A stretch of 64,000 nucleotides of DNA from an uncultured Alphaproteobacteria bacterium (GCA_934202735.1 CAKPYH010000001.1:62001-126000), one strand, 5' to 3'. Shown: positions 37,237 to 47,152, counted from the first letter of the stretch. Numbers and translations: made by a program. Notes: generated from the letters alone by a model not told the origin.

Positions 37237-39315
37237 TTATCCGGCCATCTTTGCTTTAATTTCATCGGCGACCATTTGCGGCACATCGGCATAGTGGGCA
37301 AATTGCATCGTGTATTGCGCACGACCTTGGCTCATGGACCGCAACGTGTTCACATAACCGAACATGTTGGCCAAAGGCACAGTCGCATCAATCACACGGG
37401 CATTCCCGCGTTGATCCATACCGGACACTTGCCCGCGGCGCGAGTTCAAGTCCCCGATAATATCACCCATGTATTCTTCCGGAGTCACGATTTCAACCTT
37501 CATAATCGGTTCCAACAACTTGGGACCGGCCTTGGCCATACCTTCACGGAAGGCAGCCCGAGCCGCGATTTCAAAGGCCATTGTGGACGAGTCCACATCG
37601 TGATACGCCCCGTCATACAGGTTCGCCTTAAAGTCAGTGCAAGGGAAGCCGGCCAAAACGCCGCTTTCCAAAGAAGCCCGCAAGCCTTTTTCAACACCCG
37701 GAATGTATTCTTTGGGTACCGATCCGCCGACAACCGTGTTTTCAAACACAAAGCCGGATCCCGGAGGCAACGGTTCAAACTTGATCCGCACGCGGGCAAA
37801 TTGACCCGAACCGCCGGATTGTTTCTTGTGTGTATAGTCTTCGTCATAGACTTTAGAAATGGTTTCGCGATAGGCCACTTGCGGCGCACCGACATTGGCT
37901 TCTACCTTGAATTCCCGTTTCAAGCGGTCCACAATGATTTCCAAGTGCAATTCGCCCATCCCTTTAATGATGGTTTGCCCCGTTTCAACATTAGAGGACA
38001 CACGGAAAGACGGATCTTCCATCGCCAAGCGATTCAAAGCCAAGCCCATCTTTTCCACGTCTACTTTGGTTTTCGGTTCCACGGCAATTTCAATCACCGG
38101 ATCCGGGAAATCCATTTTTTCCAAGACGACTTTCAGATTATCCCCGCACAGGGTATCCCCTGTCGTGGTATCTTTCAAGCCCACCAACGCCACAATATCG
38201 CCGGCATTGGCTTCTTTGATTTCTTCCCGGTGGTTGGCATGCATCAATAACATACGACCGATTCGTTCTTTTTTATCCTTGACGGTGTTTGTAACATAAG
38301 ATCCGCTGGTCAATGTCCCCTGATACACCCGTAAAAAGGTCAAAGAACCTACAAACGGGTCATTCATAATTTTAAAGGCTAAACCGGCAAACGGCTTGTT
38401 GTCCACAGATTCACACTTGTATTCCGTATCAGTGCCGGCCAACACGCCATGCGCCTGCGGAATATCAATCGGTGACGGCAAGTAATCCACCACCGCGTCC
38501 AGCAACGGTTGCACACCTTTGTTCTTAAAGGCAGAACCGCACAATACCGGCACGAAAGATTGAGCAATCGTCCCTTTACGGATACACTTTTTCAAGGTGT
38601 CCATATCGGGTTCTTTCCCTTCCAAATAGGCTTCCATTGCCGCATCATCCATTTCAACGGCCATTTCCACCAATTCGTTATAGTACTTATCCGCATCGGC
38701 TTTCAGGTCCGCCGGAATATCCTGATATTCAAAACTGGCCCCCAAGTCTTCGGAATGCCAAATGATGGCACGCTTGTTCAAAACATCAACGATACCCTTA
38801 AATTCGGCTTCGGCCCCGATCGGCAACGCCATCACCATCGGACGCGCGCCCAAGCGGGTTTTAATCATCTCTACACACCGCAAAAAGTTGGCACCGATTC
38901 GGTCCATCTTATTGGCAAAGCAGATCCGGGGAACACCGTATTTATCGGCTTGCCGCCACACGGTTTCGGATTGCGGTTCCACACCGGCCACGCCGTCAAA
39001 AACCGCCACAGCCCCGTCCAACACGCGCAAGCACCGTTCCACTTCAACCGTGAAGTCCACGTGGCCCGGCGTGTCAATAACGTTGATTCGGTGGCCTTTC
39101 CAGAAAGCCGTTGTCGCGGCCGATGTAATCGTGATCCCGCGTTCTTGTTCCTGTTCCATCCAGTCCATCGTGGCACCGCCGTCATGGACTTCACCGATTT
39201 TGTGAGTTTTACCCGTATAATACAAAATACGTTCGGTTGTGGTTGTTTTACCGGCATCAATATGTGCCATAATACCGATGTTTCTGTATTTTTCAATGGG
39301 AGTTGTTCTTGCCAT
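37237..39315 (-). CDS. fusA: Elongation factor G
   Basis: 692 residues. GTPase that drives translocation. G1 [20 protein letters not shown]3 DTPGHVDF, G4 NKMDRIGA; domain IV and V at the C-terminus ([39 protein letters not shown]). Full length and in the rpsL-rpsG-fusA order. Confidence 0.98.
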   Translation of the reverse strand: MARTTPIEKYRNIGIMAHIDAGKTTTTERILYYTGKTHKIGEVHDGGATMDWMEQEQERGITITSAATTAFWKGHRINVIDTPGHVDFTVEVERCLRVLDGAVAVFDGVAGVEPQSETVWRQADKYGVPRICFANKMDRIGANFLRCVEMIKTRLGARPMVMALPIGAEAEFKGIVDVLNKRAIIWHSEDLGASFEYQDIPADLKADADKYYNELVEMAVEMDDAAMEAYLEGKEPDMDTLKKCIRKGTIAQSFVPVLCGSAFKNKGVQPLLDAVVDYLPSPIDIPQAHGVLAGTDTEYKCESVDNKPFAGLAFKIMNDPFVGSLTFLRVYQGTLTSGSYVTNTVKDKKERIGRMLLMHANHREEIKEANAGDIVALVGLKDTTTGDTLCGDNLKVVLEKMDFPDPVIEIAVEPKTKVDVEKMGLALNRLAMEDPSFRVSSNVETGQTIIKGMGELHLEIIVDRLKREFKVEANVGAPQVAYRETISKVYDEDYTHKKQSGGSGQFARVRIKFEPLPPGSGFVFENTVVGGSVPKEYIPGVEKGLRASLESGVLAGFPCTDFKANLYDGAYHDVDSSTMAFEIAARAAFREGMAKAGPKLLEPIMKVEIVTPEEYMGDIIGDLNSRRGQVSGMDQRGNARVIDATVPLANMFGYVNTLRSMSQGRAQYTMQFAHYADVPQMVADEIKAKMAG

Positions 39316-39324
39316 GTGTTTCTC

Positions 39325-39795
39325 CTACCATTTAAAGTGGGCAAAGGCCTTGTTCGCATCGGCCATACGGTGAGTATCTTCGCGCTTGCGAATCGCTGTG
39401 CCGCGGTTGTTATAGGCATCTTGCAATTCATTGAACAAGCGTTGTTCCATCGTGTTTTCACTCCGTCCGCGGGCGGCACCGATAATCCAACGGATAGCCA
39501 AAGCCTGTTGACGGTCCGGACGCACTTCTGTCGGCACCTGATAAGTGGCACCGCCAACCCGGCGAGAACGCACTTCCACCAACGGTTTTATGTTGTTCAA
39601 AGCATCTTTGAACACTTCCAAAGCCGGCTTGTTGATTTTGTTTTCCAGTTCGCTCATCGCGCCGTACAAAATTTCTTCGGCAACACTTTTTTTGCCGTCA
39701 TACATCAAACTGTTCATAAATTTAGCCACCACGATGTCGTTATACTTGGCATCGGGGGTTACTTCACGTTTTGTAGCTGCATGTCTGCGTGACAT
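39325..39795 (-). CDS. rpsG: Ribosomal protein uS7
   Basis: 156 residues. Organises the small-subunit head. [20 protein letters not shown] start, [19 protein letters not shown], and [13 protein letters not shown] end. Confidence 0.98.
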   Translation of the reverse strand: MSRRHAATKREVTPDAKYNDIVVAKFMNSLMYDGKKSVAEEILYGAMSELENKINKPALEVFKDALNNIKPLVEVRSRRVGGATYQVPTEVRPDRQQALAIRWIIGAARGRSENTMEQRLFNELQDAYNNRGTAIRKREDTHRMADANKAFAHFKW

Positions 39796-39813
39796 AATCT
39801 TATCTCCTTGACC

Positions 39814-40185
39814 TTATTTAGGACGCTTTGCACCGTACAAAGAACGGGCTTGTTTACGATTGGCAACGCCTTGAGTATCCAGCGTCCCGCGGATAATATG
39901 ATACCGAACACCGGGCAAGTCCTTGACACGACCGCCACGGATCATCACAACCGAGTGTTCCTGCAAGTTATGCCCTTCACCGGGGATATAACTTGTAACT
40001 TCAAAACCGTTTGTTAAACGAACACGGGCCACTTTACGCAAAGCGGAGTTCGGTTTTTTCGGGGTCGTTGTATAGACACGCGTACAAACACCGCGCTTTT
40101 GCGGGCACGCATTCAAAGCGGGAACTTTGTTCCGCTTGACCTGTTGTTTCCGTGATTTACGGACCAGTTGGTTAATTGTAGGCAT
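39814..40185 (-). CDS. rpsL: Ribosomal protein uS12
   Basis: 123 residues. Decoding-site protein and the usual site of streptomycin resistance; the loops [17 protein letters not shown] and [14 protein letters not shown] carry the wild-type lysines. First gene of the str operon. Confidence 0.98.
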   Translation of the reverse strand: MPTINQLVRKSRKQQVKRNKVPALNACPQKRGVCTRVYTTTPKKPNSALRKVARVRLTNGFEVTSYIPGEGHNLQEHSVVMIRGGRVKDLPGVRYHIIRGTLDTQGVANRKQARSLYGAKRPK

Positions 40186-40347
40186 TAAATTTATTCCTTC
40201 ATTCTACCTATTACAAAAAAATCTCTCATCAACCCGTTTCGGGCGGACAAAAGTGCTCTGACATCTCAACAATAAAGTGCTTTTATCATTGATAACTTGC
40301 GGAAACCGGCGCGGACAATCAACCGTTTCGGCCCAAAAGTTATCCTT

Positions 40348-40376
40348 ATTAAAGCATATTTTTGGCTTTTAGTCAA
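40348..40376 (-). promoter_or_regulatory. Promoter of the str (rpsL) operon
   Basis: TTGACT (40371-40376), 17-base spacer, TTTAAT (40348-40353) on the minus strand. Predicted start near 40341, giving a leader of about 155 bases before rpsL, long enough for feedback regulation. It may drive the whole str-S10-spc block, since no other promoter is obvious before 26 kb. Confidence 0.7.
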
Positions 40377-40407
40377 GTCTTTTTTTATAGTTAGGCACAA
40401 AAAAAGG

Positions 40408-40755
40408 TTATTCTTTACCCTGAGCCTGTGCGATTTTCAAAAAAGAATTCAAAGCCGACACATATTCGGGAGACTGATCTTGCAAGTTCAAGAACAGATC
40501 TGTCAATTCCGGCGAAAATTGCTCATACTGCAAAATGCCGCGATCCATGAATAATTGGTACACATCGGTCCCCAACGCGGTTGCGATTTCGTCCAACGTA
40601 CTGATTTTCGTACTGGCCATCGCGTTTTCCAGTTGACAAACCATCTCAACGGTTTTATTGATTTTTTCGGCCAGTTGCGCCTGCGTCATCCGCCGTTCTT
40701 TTCTCAACCGCCGAATATTACGAGATAAAATTAAAAGTGAATTCTTTTTGATCAT
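40408..40755 (-). CDS. XRE-family DNA-binding regulator
   Basis: 115 residues. Helix-turn-helix at about 10-65 (NIRRLRKERRMTQAQLAEKI, then TVEMVCQLENAMASTKISTL), followed by a helical C-terminal 45 residues. Compact Cro/CI-type cytoplasmic regulator. It lies just upstream of the str operon on the same strand, but a promoter separates them. Its own start lacks a clear ribosome binding site. The target is unknown. Confidence 0.8.
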   Translation of the reverse strand: MIKKNSLLILSRNIRRLRKERRMTQAQLAEKINKTVEMVCQLENAMASTKISTLDEIATALGTDVYQLFMDRGILQYEQFSPELTDLFLNLQDQSPEYVSALNSFLKIAQAQGKE

Positions 40756-40918
40756 ATTGGTATTATCGGTTAAATAATTTCATTTTACAATGTATTGAAA
40801 ATTATATTTATTTACTATTTTATGTACATTCTTAAACTAAAAGTTATTTTTTGAAAATCAGATCTCTCTTTATTTTTAAAATAGGGACGTATATCCCGTA
40901 AAACCATACGCTTTTCGG

Positions 40919-40944
40919 ATAAAAAAAAGGACCGTGCCGGGTCC
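40919..40944 (-). terminator. Rho-independent terminator
   Basis: Minus strand: GGACC, loop CGGCAC, GGTCC then eight T. It lies 28 bases past the stop of the 112-residue exported protein gene. The gap 40756-40918 between this terminator and the XRE gene is AT-rich with no other feature visible. Confidence 0.8.
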
Positions 40945-40971
40945 TGCTGTTCCAACCGTGTTGCCGAAAGT

Positions 40972-41310
40972 TCAGGGTGTGCCGGACAAAGTCATATCAA
41001 ACCGGATGCGTCCCGTCATCGGATACGAGATTCGCATTTGATCACCTGCACGTTCAAAAAAATCAGGTGTCTGACGGGTCCACCCCAGGGCCGTCAAGGT
41101 ATCGGCGTAAAACGTACGCACCGCCGCCGGTGTCGTTTTCAGGGTTCCTTCAAAAATCAAAATTTGTCCGGCCGGTGTATCAAAGGAAAAGTCGGCCGTA
41201 TCATCCAACACAATCCCATCGGCCAAAGGGATATCTTCCGTGCCGGGGAAAAAGGCGGCTCCGGCCCCGAGTGCCAGCCAAGTCAACAGGAAACACAGGG
41301 CATATCGCAT
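40972..41310 (-). CDS. Small exported protein, unknown
   Basis: 112 residues, signal peptide MRYALCFLLTWLALGAGAAF. The mature part has FPGTEDIPLADGIVLDDTAD and ends in a short beta-rich domain (RISYPMTGRIRFDMTLS). The PGTEDIPL start is a pattern I associate with conserved alphaproteobacterial exported proteins without assigned function. Ten bases after the Sel1-like gene, so probably co-transcribed; a terminator follows. Confidence 0.65.
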   Translation of the reverse strand: MRYALCFLLTWLALGAGAAFFPGTEDIPLADGIVLDDTADFSFDTPAGQILIFEGTLKTTPAAVRTFYADTLTALGWTRQTPDFFERAGDQMRISYPMTGRIRFDMTLSGTP

Positions 41311-41319
41311 GATCCCCCC

Positions 41320-42018
41320 TTATCGCCGATCAGCTTCGGAAAACAACGTTCCATGCGGCACGGCGCGTTGTGCAATCTGTTCGGCCGCCGTTAAAGACCG
41401 GCGGGGTTTTCCGTCTGTTTTTTTGGTTTTCAGGCCCAAAATCATATCCAATTCTTCATTGATACGGTCCAGTTCCGCCTGTTTTTGATCCACCCGCCGT
41501 TGTTGAGCTTCCAATTCGTTCCGATAGCGACTGCTGATACCGGGTAGAGCTTGTGTAATGGATGCCGTGGCCAACTCAATTTCTTGTGTCGTTAAAAAGC
41601 GTTCCAAAATCAACGCCAAACGTTCGGCTTCTTCATGCCCGTTCAAAGAAGCCAAAAAAGCCCACCGATAGGCACTTAAATCATCTTGGGGGAGTACAAA
41701 GCCTTTGGAATACAACTGTGCCACCCGATACTGGGCCGGCACATTTCCCAACACCGCCGCCGCAATCAAACAATATCCGGCCTTATTACGAACCGTTGGA
41801 TCCACATCCAGCAAGAATGCTTCCCCCCGCTCGCGCATCTCCTCGGCCGTTGGCATAAAGACACCGCCCCGATTTTCATCAAACACGCCATCACATTCGG
41901 CCGGGATAGGGGCTTCTTGATTACCGTCATCATAATTCCAAAAAGCCAACTGTGCCCGCACCGACAGGGCCGTCAACAGGGCAATACCCATGATCAAAAC
42001 AAAACCGGTCTTTTTCAT
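41320..42018 (-). CDS. Exported Sel1-like repeat protein
   Basis: 232 residues. Signal peptide to LSVRAQ. One or two Sel1-type helical repeats lie at about 80-130 (CLIAAAVLGNVPAQYRVAQL, AYRWAFLASLNGHEEAERLA), then a coiled coil (EAQQRRVDQKQAELDRINEE) and a basic tail. Sel1 repeats mediate protein contacts; periplasmic location is inferred. Probable two-gene operon with the 112-residue gene. Confidence 0.65.
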   Translation of the reverse strand: MKKTGFVLIMGIALLTALSVRAQLAFWNYDDGNQEAPIPAECDGVFDENRGGVFMPTAEEMRERGEAFLLDVDPTVRNKAGYCLIAAAVLGNVPAQYRVAQLYSKGFVLPQDDLSAYRWAFLASLNGHEEAERLALILERFLTTQEIELATASITQALPGISSRYRNELEAQQRRVDQKQAELDRINEELDMILGLKTKKTDGKPRRSLTAAEQIAQRAVPHGTLFSEADRR

Positions 42019-42050
42019 TGTTGTAATCCTTTTACCTCATCTTTCTTTTC

Positions 42051-42079
42051 TTTATAACCCGTTTTTTTTTGAAAATCAA
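42051..42079 (-). promoter_or_regulatory. Promoter of the Sel1-like/small exported protein pair
   Basis: TTGATT (42074-42079), 17-base spacer, TATAAA (42051-42056) on the minus strand, 33 bases before the ATG at 42018 and just past the yejA stop. Confidence 0.6.
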
Positions 42080-42088
42080 GGGGAAAAA

Positions 42089-43900
42089 TTATACACCCGC
42101 CGCCGGTGTCTTTTTTTCTGCCTGCCACCACCATAATACATCTGTTCCTTTCATCGGTATAACTGACGGCATACCGAACCGATCGCGGTAAAAATAGCGG
42201 TGCTCGGGCGTGTACCAATGCGGAATCACAAAGTTTAAGGACAACAACACACGATCCAGTGCCTGAACGGCGGCCAGATGCTTGGCTTGGGTATCGGCAG
42301 CCACAATTTTTTCAATCAACGCATCTACAGCCGGATTTTTCACACCGGCATAATTCAAACTGCCCGGTGTATCAGCGGCGGCCGACCCCCAAAAATAGCG
42401 TTGTTCGTTACCCGGGGAAAAGGATTGCCCCCACACCGCCACAATCATATCATAATCATAGGAATCCAGGCGGTTTTTGTATTGAATACTGTCCACCGTA
42501 CGAATATCGGCCTGAATACCTAACCGGCTTAAACGATCGGTAAAGGGCAAAACGACCCGTTCCCACACCATACCCGATGCCGCATCCAGCAAAATTTCAA
42601 ACCGGAACGGTTGTCCCGCCTTATTGCGCAAGACTCCGCGCCGATCCACCTGCCAACCGGCCTGTTTTAACAAGGCCAACGCCTGCCCCAGGTTTTGGCG
42701 CATATCGGACTCCGGTGTCAGGCGCGGTAAAGCGTCCCAAGCCGCCGCCGGTATATCTTTTCGCAACGGTTCCATGATGGCGCGTTCCGCGGCGGACGGT
42801 TTTCCCGTTGCTTTCAGGTAAGCGTTTTCAAAAAAACTGCCCGTACGCCGATAGGCCCCGTAAAACAAATGACGGTTCGTCCAATCAAAATCAAAAGCCC
42901 GGGCCAACGCCTGACGTACCCGGATATCTTGAAAAATCGGGCGGCGCAGGTTATAGACAAACCCCTGCATTCCCGCCGGCATTTGATGGGGAAAAATCCG
43001 TGCTTTCAAGGCCCCCGTTCGCACGGCTTCGGATTGGTTCAAGGCATCCCACTTTTTCGCTTCGTTTTCAAACCGGACATCTATCAAGCCCGCCTTTAAC
43101 GCTTCCACCGCAACGGTCGTATCCCGATACACGTCATATCGGATTTCGTCAAAGTTATACATCCCCCGATTGACATTCAAATCGCGCGCCCAATAATCGG
43201 GATTTTTCCGATACACAATGGATCGGCCGGGCACCAGGCTTTGAATCCGGTACGGCCCCGATGACACGGGTATATCCAAATCGGTTTTGGTAAAATCACG
43301 TCCTTGCCACCACGCCCGGGATAAAACCGGCAATTCCCCCAAAATCAAAGGCAGTTCCCGATTATGTCCTTGCCCCAGATGAAACACAACGGTCAGCGAA
43401 TCAGGCGTTTCCACACGGGCCACATCACGGTAATAAGCCCGATAGGCCGGCACCCCTTGATCCCGCAACCGTTCAAAAGAAAACACCACATCATCGGCGG
43501 TAATGGGCGACCCGTCCGAAAAGCGGGCCCGGGGATTGATATGAAAAGCCACCCGAGTTCGGTCGGGGGATATATCCACCTCATCGGCAATCAAGCCGTA
43601 CAAGGTAAACGGTTCATCGGCACTGCTTTTCATCAACGTATCGTGCGTCAGGCCGATTCCTGCCGGTGCGATTCCGTTCAAGACAAAGGGATTCAGGGTA
43701 TCAAAAGCCCCATAAGCCGCCTGCCGCAACACACCCCCGTGGGGAGCATCGGGATTGACATAGTCAAAGGCCGTAAATCCGGCGGGGTATTTGGGATCGC
43801 CGTACAGGGCTACACCGTGTGTCGGAACGGCTCCGGCGGCCGCGATCCACCAACAGGCTCCCGCCACAAAAACCCTAGCGAAAATTGATATTGATTTCAT
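42089..43900 (-). CDS. yejA: YejA-type peptide-binding protein of an ABC importer
   Basis: 603 residues. Signal peptide MKSISIFARVFVAGACWW to AAAG. SBP_bac_5 fold with YejA-specific stretches: FDYVNPDAPHGGVLRQAAYG, INPRARFSDGSPITADDVVF, VRQALARAFDFDWTNRHLFY, LDRVLLSLNFVIPHWYTPEH. It should bind oligopeptides (in enterics YejABEF takes up microcin C and host peptides) in the periplasm. The permease and ATPase genes yejB, E and F are not in this window. It starts inside the last 26 bases of the preceding small membrane-protein gene. Confidence 0.88.
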   Translation of the reverse strand: MKSISIFARVFVAGACWWIAAAGAVPTHGVALYGDPKYPAGFTAFDYVNPDAPHGGVLRQAAYGAFDTLNPFVLNGIAPAGIGLTHDTLMKSSADEPFTLYGLIADEVDISPDRTRVAFHINPRARFSDGSPITADDVVFSFERLRDQGVPAYRAYYRDVARVETPDSLTVVFHLGQGHNRELPLILGELPVLSRAWWQGRDFTKTDLDIPVSSGPYRIQSLVPGRSIVYRKNPDYWARDLNVNRGMYNFDEIRYDVYRDTTVAVEALKAGLIDVRFENEAKKWDALNQSEAVRTGALKARIFPHQMPAGMQGFVYNLRRPIFQDIRVRQALARAFDFDWTNRHLFYGAYRRTGSFFENAYLKATGKPSAAERAIMEPLRKDIPAAAWDALPRLTPESDMRQNLGQALALLKQAGWQVDRRGVLRNKAGQPFRFEILLDAASGMVWERVVLPFTDRLSRLGIQADIRTVDSIQYKNRLDSYDYDMIVAVWGQSFSPGNEQRYFWGSAAADTPGSLNYAGVKNPAVDALIEKIVAADTQAKHLAAVQALDRVLLSLNFVIPHWYTPEHRYFYRDRFGMPSVIPMKGTDVLWWWQAEKKTPAAGV

Positions 43901-44222
43901 CGGGCAATGCTACATTTTCATACTTGGACAGCGGTTCGTTTTTATCAATGCTCATCGTTGTTTCCGGGGGCGGCGGAGTCACAAAAGCCGATCCGGCGGC
44001 GGCTGATGCAGGCGCGGTCGGAACCGGGGAGGCCGATACCGGTTGCGCACGATCAACGGGGGCACGATCGGCCAATCGCCGATTGATTTGCATCAACGCC
44101 CGAGCAATATAACGCAACACGATTTGTTGACGGGTTTGCACAATCCATGTATAGACAATAAACGCGATGGCCGACAACCACAATGTTCCGGACAAGACAA
44201 GCAATTTTTCAATCAGGCTCAT
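43875..44222 (-). CDS. Single-pass membrane protein with Pro/Ala-rich tail
   Basis: 115 residues from the ATG at 44222 (MSLIEKLLVLSGTLWLSAIA), preceded by AAAGGAAA. One membrane helix at about 8-28, then RQQIVLRYIARALMQINRRL, a low-complexity Pro/Ala/Val linker and a short tail ending DEININFR. No family recognised. The predicted promoter excludes the longer frame. It overlaps yejA, so the two are co-translated. Confidence 0.6.
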   Translation of the reverse strand: MSLIEKLLVLSGTLWLSAIAFIVYTWIVQTRQQIVLRYIARALMQINRRLADRAPVDRAQPVSASPVPTAPASAAAGSAFVTPPPPETTMSIDKNEPLSKYENVALPDEININFR

Positions 44223-44252
44223 TTTCTTTTTTCCTTTGGTTGAATTTAAGAC

Positions 44253-44281
44253 TGGACATTTTTGATTATACTCTGTATAAT
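44253..44281 (+). promoter_or_regulatory. Promoter of accA-lptG
   Basis: TGGACA (44253-44258), 17-base spacer, TATAAT (44276-44281). Predicted start near 44288 supports the accA ATG at 44310 over the one at 44262. The two face-to-face -10 boxes sit within 17 bases. Confidence 0.7.
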
Positions 44282-44293
44282 GGAAAAAAGCAA
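44265..44293 (-). promoter_or_regulatory. Promoter of the small membrane protein-yejA operon
   Basis: TTGCTT (44288-44293), 17-base spacer, TATAAT (44265-44270) on the minus strand. Its footprint overlaps the accA promoter almost fully. Confidence 0.7.
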
Positions 44294-44309
44294 ACTGAAA
44301 AGGAAAAAA

Positions 44310-45269
44310 ATGCAATATCTGGATTTTGAACACACCTTAATGGAAGTGGATACCAACATTGAAGCGTTAAAAATCACTCAATCCCAGCGGGGTTTAGACA
44401 TCGCGGCCGAAATGGAACGCTTGACGACCAAACGGGAACGCGTCCTGCGTCAAACCTACAAAAATTTGACCCCTTGGCAAAAGTCTTGCGTGGCCCGGCA
44501 CGAAGCCCGCCCACATACCCGGGACTATCTGCGTACGATTTTTACGGATTTTTTCCCGTTGCGCGGGGACCGATTGTTTGCGGAAGACGCGGCCATTACC
44601 GGCGGATTAGCGAAACTGAACGGTCAAACCGTCATGGTCATCGGACATGAAAAGGGGCATGATACCGACTCCCGCTTGGCACATAATTTCGGCATGGCCC
44701 GACCCGAAGGCTATCGCAAAGCCGAACGCCTGATGCACTTGGCCGAACAATTCGGGATTCCTGTGATTACATTGATTGATACGGCGGGGGCCTATCCCGG
44801 CGTGGATGCGGAAGAACGCGGCCAAGCCCGGGCCATAGCCACCACGATTGAAGCCGGCTTAAACCTACGGGTTCCCTTGATTGCCTGTATCATCGGCGAA
44901 GGGGGCAGCGGCGGAGCCATTGCTTTGGCAACGGGCAACAGTATTCTGATGATGGAAAACGCTATTTATTCGGTTATTTCCCCGGAAGGGTGTGCGTCTA
45001 TTTTATGGAAAGATTTCAAGTATGCCCCCCAAGCGGCGGAAATTTTACATTTGACGGCTCAGGATTTATCAGAAAAAGGGCTTATTGACGAAATTATTGC
45101 CGAGCCTGTCGGTGCGGCTCATCATTTTCCGGACCAAGCCATGCAAGCGGTCGGAACGGCCTTGTCGCATCATGTGAAAAAATGGGCCGATATACCGGCC
45201 GATGAATTGATCCGCACACGTCAGGACAAGTTTCTGGCCATGACCCGGGCAGGAGAAATCAAAAAATGA
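44310..45269 (+). CDS. accA: Acetyl-CoA carboxylase carboxyltransferase alpha subunit
   Basis: 319 residues. With AccD it transfers carboxyl from biotin to acetyl-CoA, giving malonyl-CoA for fatty acids. Typical MQYLDFEHTL...EIEAL-type helix at the start, FGMARPEGYRKAERLMHLAE, DTAGAYPGVDAEERGQ and GEGGSGGAIAL. AGGAAAAA precedes the ATG. Its stop overlaps the lptG start by four bases (ATGA), linking fatty-acid supply to LPS export. Confidence 0.97.
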   Translation: MQYLDFEHTLMEVDTNIEALKITQSQRGLDIAAEMERLTTKRERVLRQTYKNLTPWQKSCVARHEARPHTRDYLRTIFTDFFPLRGDRLFAEDAAITGGLAKLNGQTVMVIGHEKGHDTDSRLAHNFGMARPEGYRKAERLMHLAEQFGIPVITLIDTAGAYPGVDAEERGQARAIATTIEAGLNLRVPLIACIIGEGGSGGAIALATGNSILMMENAIYSVISPEGCASILWKDFKYAPQAAEILHLTAQDLSEKGLIDEIIAEPVGAAHHFPDQAMQAVGTALSHHVKKWADIPADELIRTRQDKFLAMTRAGEIKK

Positions 45270-46366
45270 GTCGCTTGTTATCGCGGTATATTTTCAAACA
45301 GTTTGCATTGATTTTTTTCGCCACCTTGTTTGTTTTAACGGCCACGGTCATGTTATTTGATGTGATTGAATTACTCCGCAATGCCTCCAAACGTGAAGGC
45401 ATTGCTTTTTGGGACATCATGGTGTTGGCGGTCTTAAAATCGCCTCAGATGATTCATATTATCTTGCCTTTCGTATCTTTGATTGCGGGCCTGTTGTTTT
45501 TATTCAAGTTTGATCGATCGTCCGAACTGATTGTGATGCGGGCGGTTGGCTTGTCGGCATGGAACTTTATCGGACCGGTTGTTTTGTTCATTACCGCCAT
45601 CGGAATCTTTGACATCACGCTGTTTAATCCTGTTGCGGCCATGACGGCCCGCCGATACGAACGGATGGAAGAACGTATCGGCCTGACAAACTCTACGCCG
45701 TTTACCTGGTCATCCGAAGGCTTGTGGTTGCGTGATGTTCGGGATAATGAAGTCTTGGTGATTCGGGCATCGCGGGTCCGTCAAGAAAATCAGAATGTCT
45801 TGCTGGATAATGTGTCGGTGTTTGAATTAGACGATGATAACGTATTCTTGCGCCAAAATGAAGCGGCAATCGGCACCTTGAAAAACGGTATTTTAGCTCT
45901 GCACAACGCCTTTGTGATGGACCCGAAACGCGAAAGCGGTGCCGTTCATCAACAGGTTTTATTTGAAACGGACCTGAGCCTGGAACGCATTTTGGAAAAG
46001 TTTGATGAACCGCAAACGATGTCTTTTTGGCGATTTCCGCGATTTATTCGGTTTTTGAAAGAATCCGGCTTTTCCTCTGCTTTGCATGAAATGTATTGGC
46101 ATGAACTCCTGGCTTTTCCCAGCATCCTGATTGCCATGATTCTGATCAGTGCCGTATTCGCCCTGCCCCCGTGCAACCGTCAAGGTCATGCGTTAGTGCG
46201 GGTGTTGGCGGCCTTATTATGCGGCTTTACATTATATTTTATGACGCGTGCCACGAATGTATTGGGACAATCGCAAAGCCTGCCCATGATATTGGCAGCC
46301 TGGGGCCCGGCATTGGTGGCCATTCCGTTATGCCTGTCGGCCTTGTTGCACCTGGAAGACGGCTAG
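45266..46366 (+). CDS. lptG: LptG LPS export permease
   Basis: 366 residues, with six membrane helices and a periplasmic beta domain at about 130-270. LptG pairs with LptF and two LptB ATPases to extract LPS from the inner membrane. LptG rather than LptF is shown by LFDVIELLRNASKREGI, FDRSSELIVMRAVGLSAWNF and TLFNPVAAMTARRYERMEE. In most Alphaproteobacteria lptG follows lptF; here it lies 29 kb from the lptF-lptD fusion. Coupled to accA. Confidence 0.9.
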   Translation: MSRLLSRYIFKQFALIFFATLFVLTATVMLFDVIELLRNASKREGIAFWDIMVLAVLKSPQMIHIILPFVSLIAGLLFLFKFDRSSELIVMRAVGLSAWNFIGPVVLFITAIGIFDITLFNPVAAMTARRYERMEERIGLTNSTPFTWSSEGLWLRDVRDNEVLVIRASRVRQENQNVLLDNVSVFELDDDNVFLRQNEAAIGTLKNGILALHNAFVMDPKRESGAVHQQVLFETDLSLERILEKFDEPQTMSFWRFPRFIRFLKESGFSSALHEMYWHELLAFPSILIAMILISAVFALPPCNRQGHALVRVLAALLCGFTLYFMTRATNVLGQSQSLPMILAAWGPALVAIPLCLSALLHLEDG

Positions 46367-46454
46367 CGTATCGCCCCGGCGCACAGCGCGGAACATACAT
46401 CGGGAAACAAGACGGAGCTTTTCGGGAAAAAGAAAGCCTACCCCATAAAAAAGA

Positions 46455-46483
46455 TTGCTTTTCCTTTCGTTTCGGTGTATGAT
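46455..46483 (+). promoter_or_regulatory. Promoter of the tRNA-Glu gene
   Basis: TTGCTT (46455-46460), 17-base spacer, TATGAT (46478-46483); the tRNA starts nine bases after the -10 box. Confidence 0.7.
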
Positions 46484-46492
46484 GCACGCATT

Positions 46493-46567
46493 GACCCTAT
46501 CATCTAACGGTTAGGATACGGCCCTCTCAAGGCCGGCATACGGGTTCAAATCCCGTTAGGGTCGCCA
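46493..46567 (+). tRNA. tRNA-Glu (anticodon CTC)
   Basis: Cloverleaf readable by eye: acceptor GACCCTA pairs with TAGGGTC, anticodon stem CGGCC/GGCCG encloses CTCTCAA (anticodon CTC), T-loop GGTTCAAATCC, discriminator G and an encoded CCA. Reads GAG codons. It borders an AT-rich island; no second copy of its 3' end is seen at the far side of the island. Confidence 0.93.
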
Positions 46568-46652
46568 AGTATAATTGACTGTATTGATACCTTGCATAAA
46601 ATTTTTAATAAATATACGCAATATCGCGATCATTTTAGAAGGGAGATTCAAA

Positions 46653-47069
46653 GTGAATAAAGTACTCAATTTGATTTGTAGGACAGCACTTTTGGTATTT
46701 ATGATGATTTTTAATGCAACGATTTTATGGGGTATATATCACACAGAGAGTGTGTTTGCCCTGTGTTTGGGCATTTTATTTTTTGCCTATTTATATTTTC
46801 AATTGTTCAGAAAAGATAACAGACAGAAAAATTCTTTTTGGGGATTGTTTGCAAATATTCTTTTACCGATTTACCTGGTATTATTTGTATCATATATATT
46901 TAATTCGTTATCTGATAAAAATCTATATCATGATCCCGTTCAAGAGGGGCTAACTATGTTTATGGGCATTTTGATCTGTGTTATCGTAATTCCGGCTTTT
47001 TCTGCCATACAAAGTTTTTTGATGTGTGAGTTTGCTCGCTTGTCATCATCTAATGAAAAAGATATGTGA
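46653..47069 (+). CDS. Small polytopic membrane protein, left copy
   Basis: 138 residues from GTG 46653, after GGGAG ten bases upstream (VNKVLNLICRTALLVFMMIF). Four hydrophobic segments at about 8-25, 32-50, 62-85 and 100-125 (LLPIYLVLFVSYIF, FMGILICVIVIPAF). No family recognised. An identical copy lies at 54453-54869. AT-rich codon use unlike the neighbouring chromosome. A longer frame from 46575 runs in from unique sequence and is unlikely. Confidence 0.55.
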   Translation: MNKVLNLICRTALLVFMMIFNATILWGIYHTESVFALCLGILFFAYLYFQLFRKDNRQKNSFWGLFANILLPIYLVLFVSYIFNSLSDKNLYHDPVQEGLTMFMGILICVIVIPAFSAIQSFLMCEFARLSSSNEKDM

Positions 47070-47152
47070 GTATATCATACCTCTTGCAAAAAACAAAGGA
47101 AATTATGTAAAATAGACGGTTTTCAATATCGTTGAGTTATAGCCCCCAAATT

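Noticed and set aside
38509..39792. 427-codon plus-strand frame across fusA and rpsG
   Set aside because: Antisense shadow of two certain genes; lacks a start signal.
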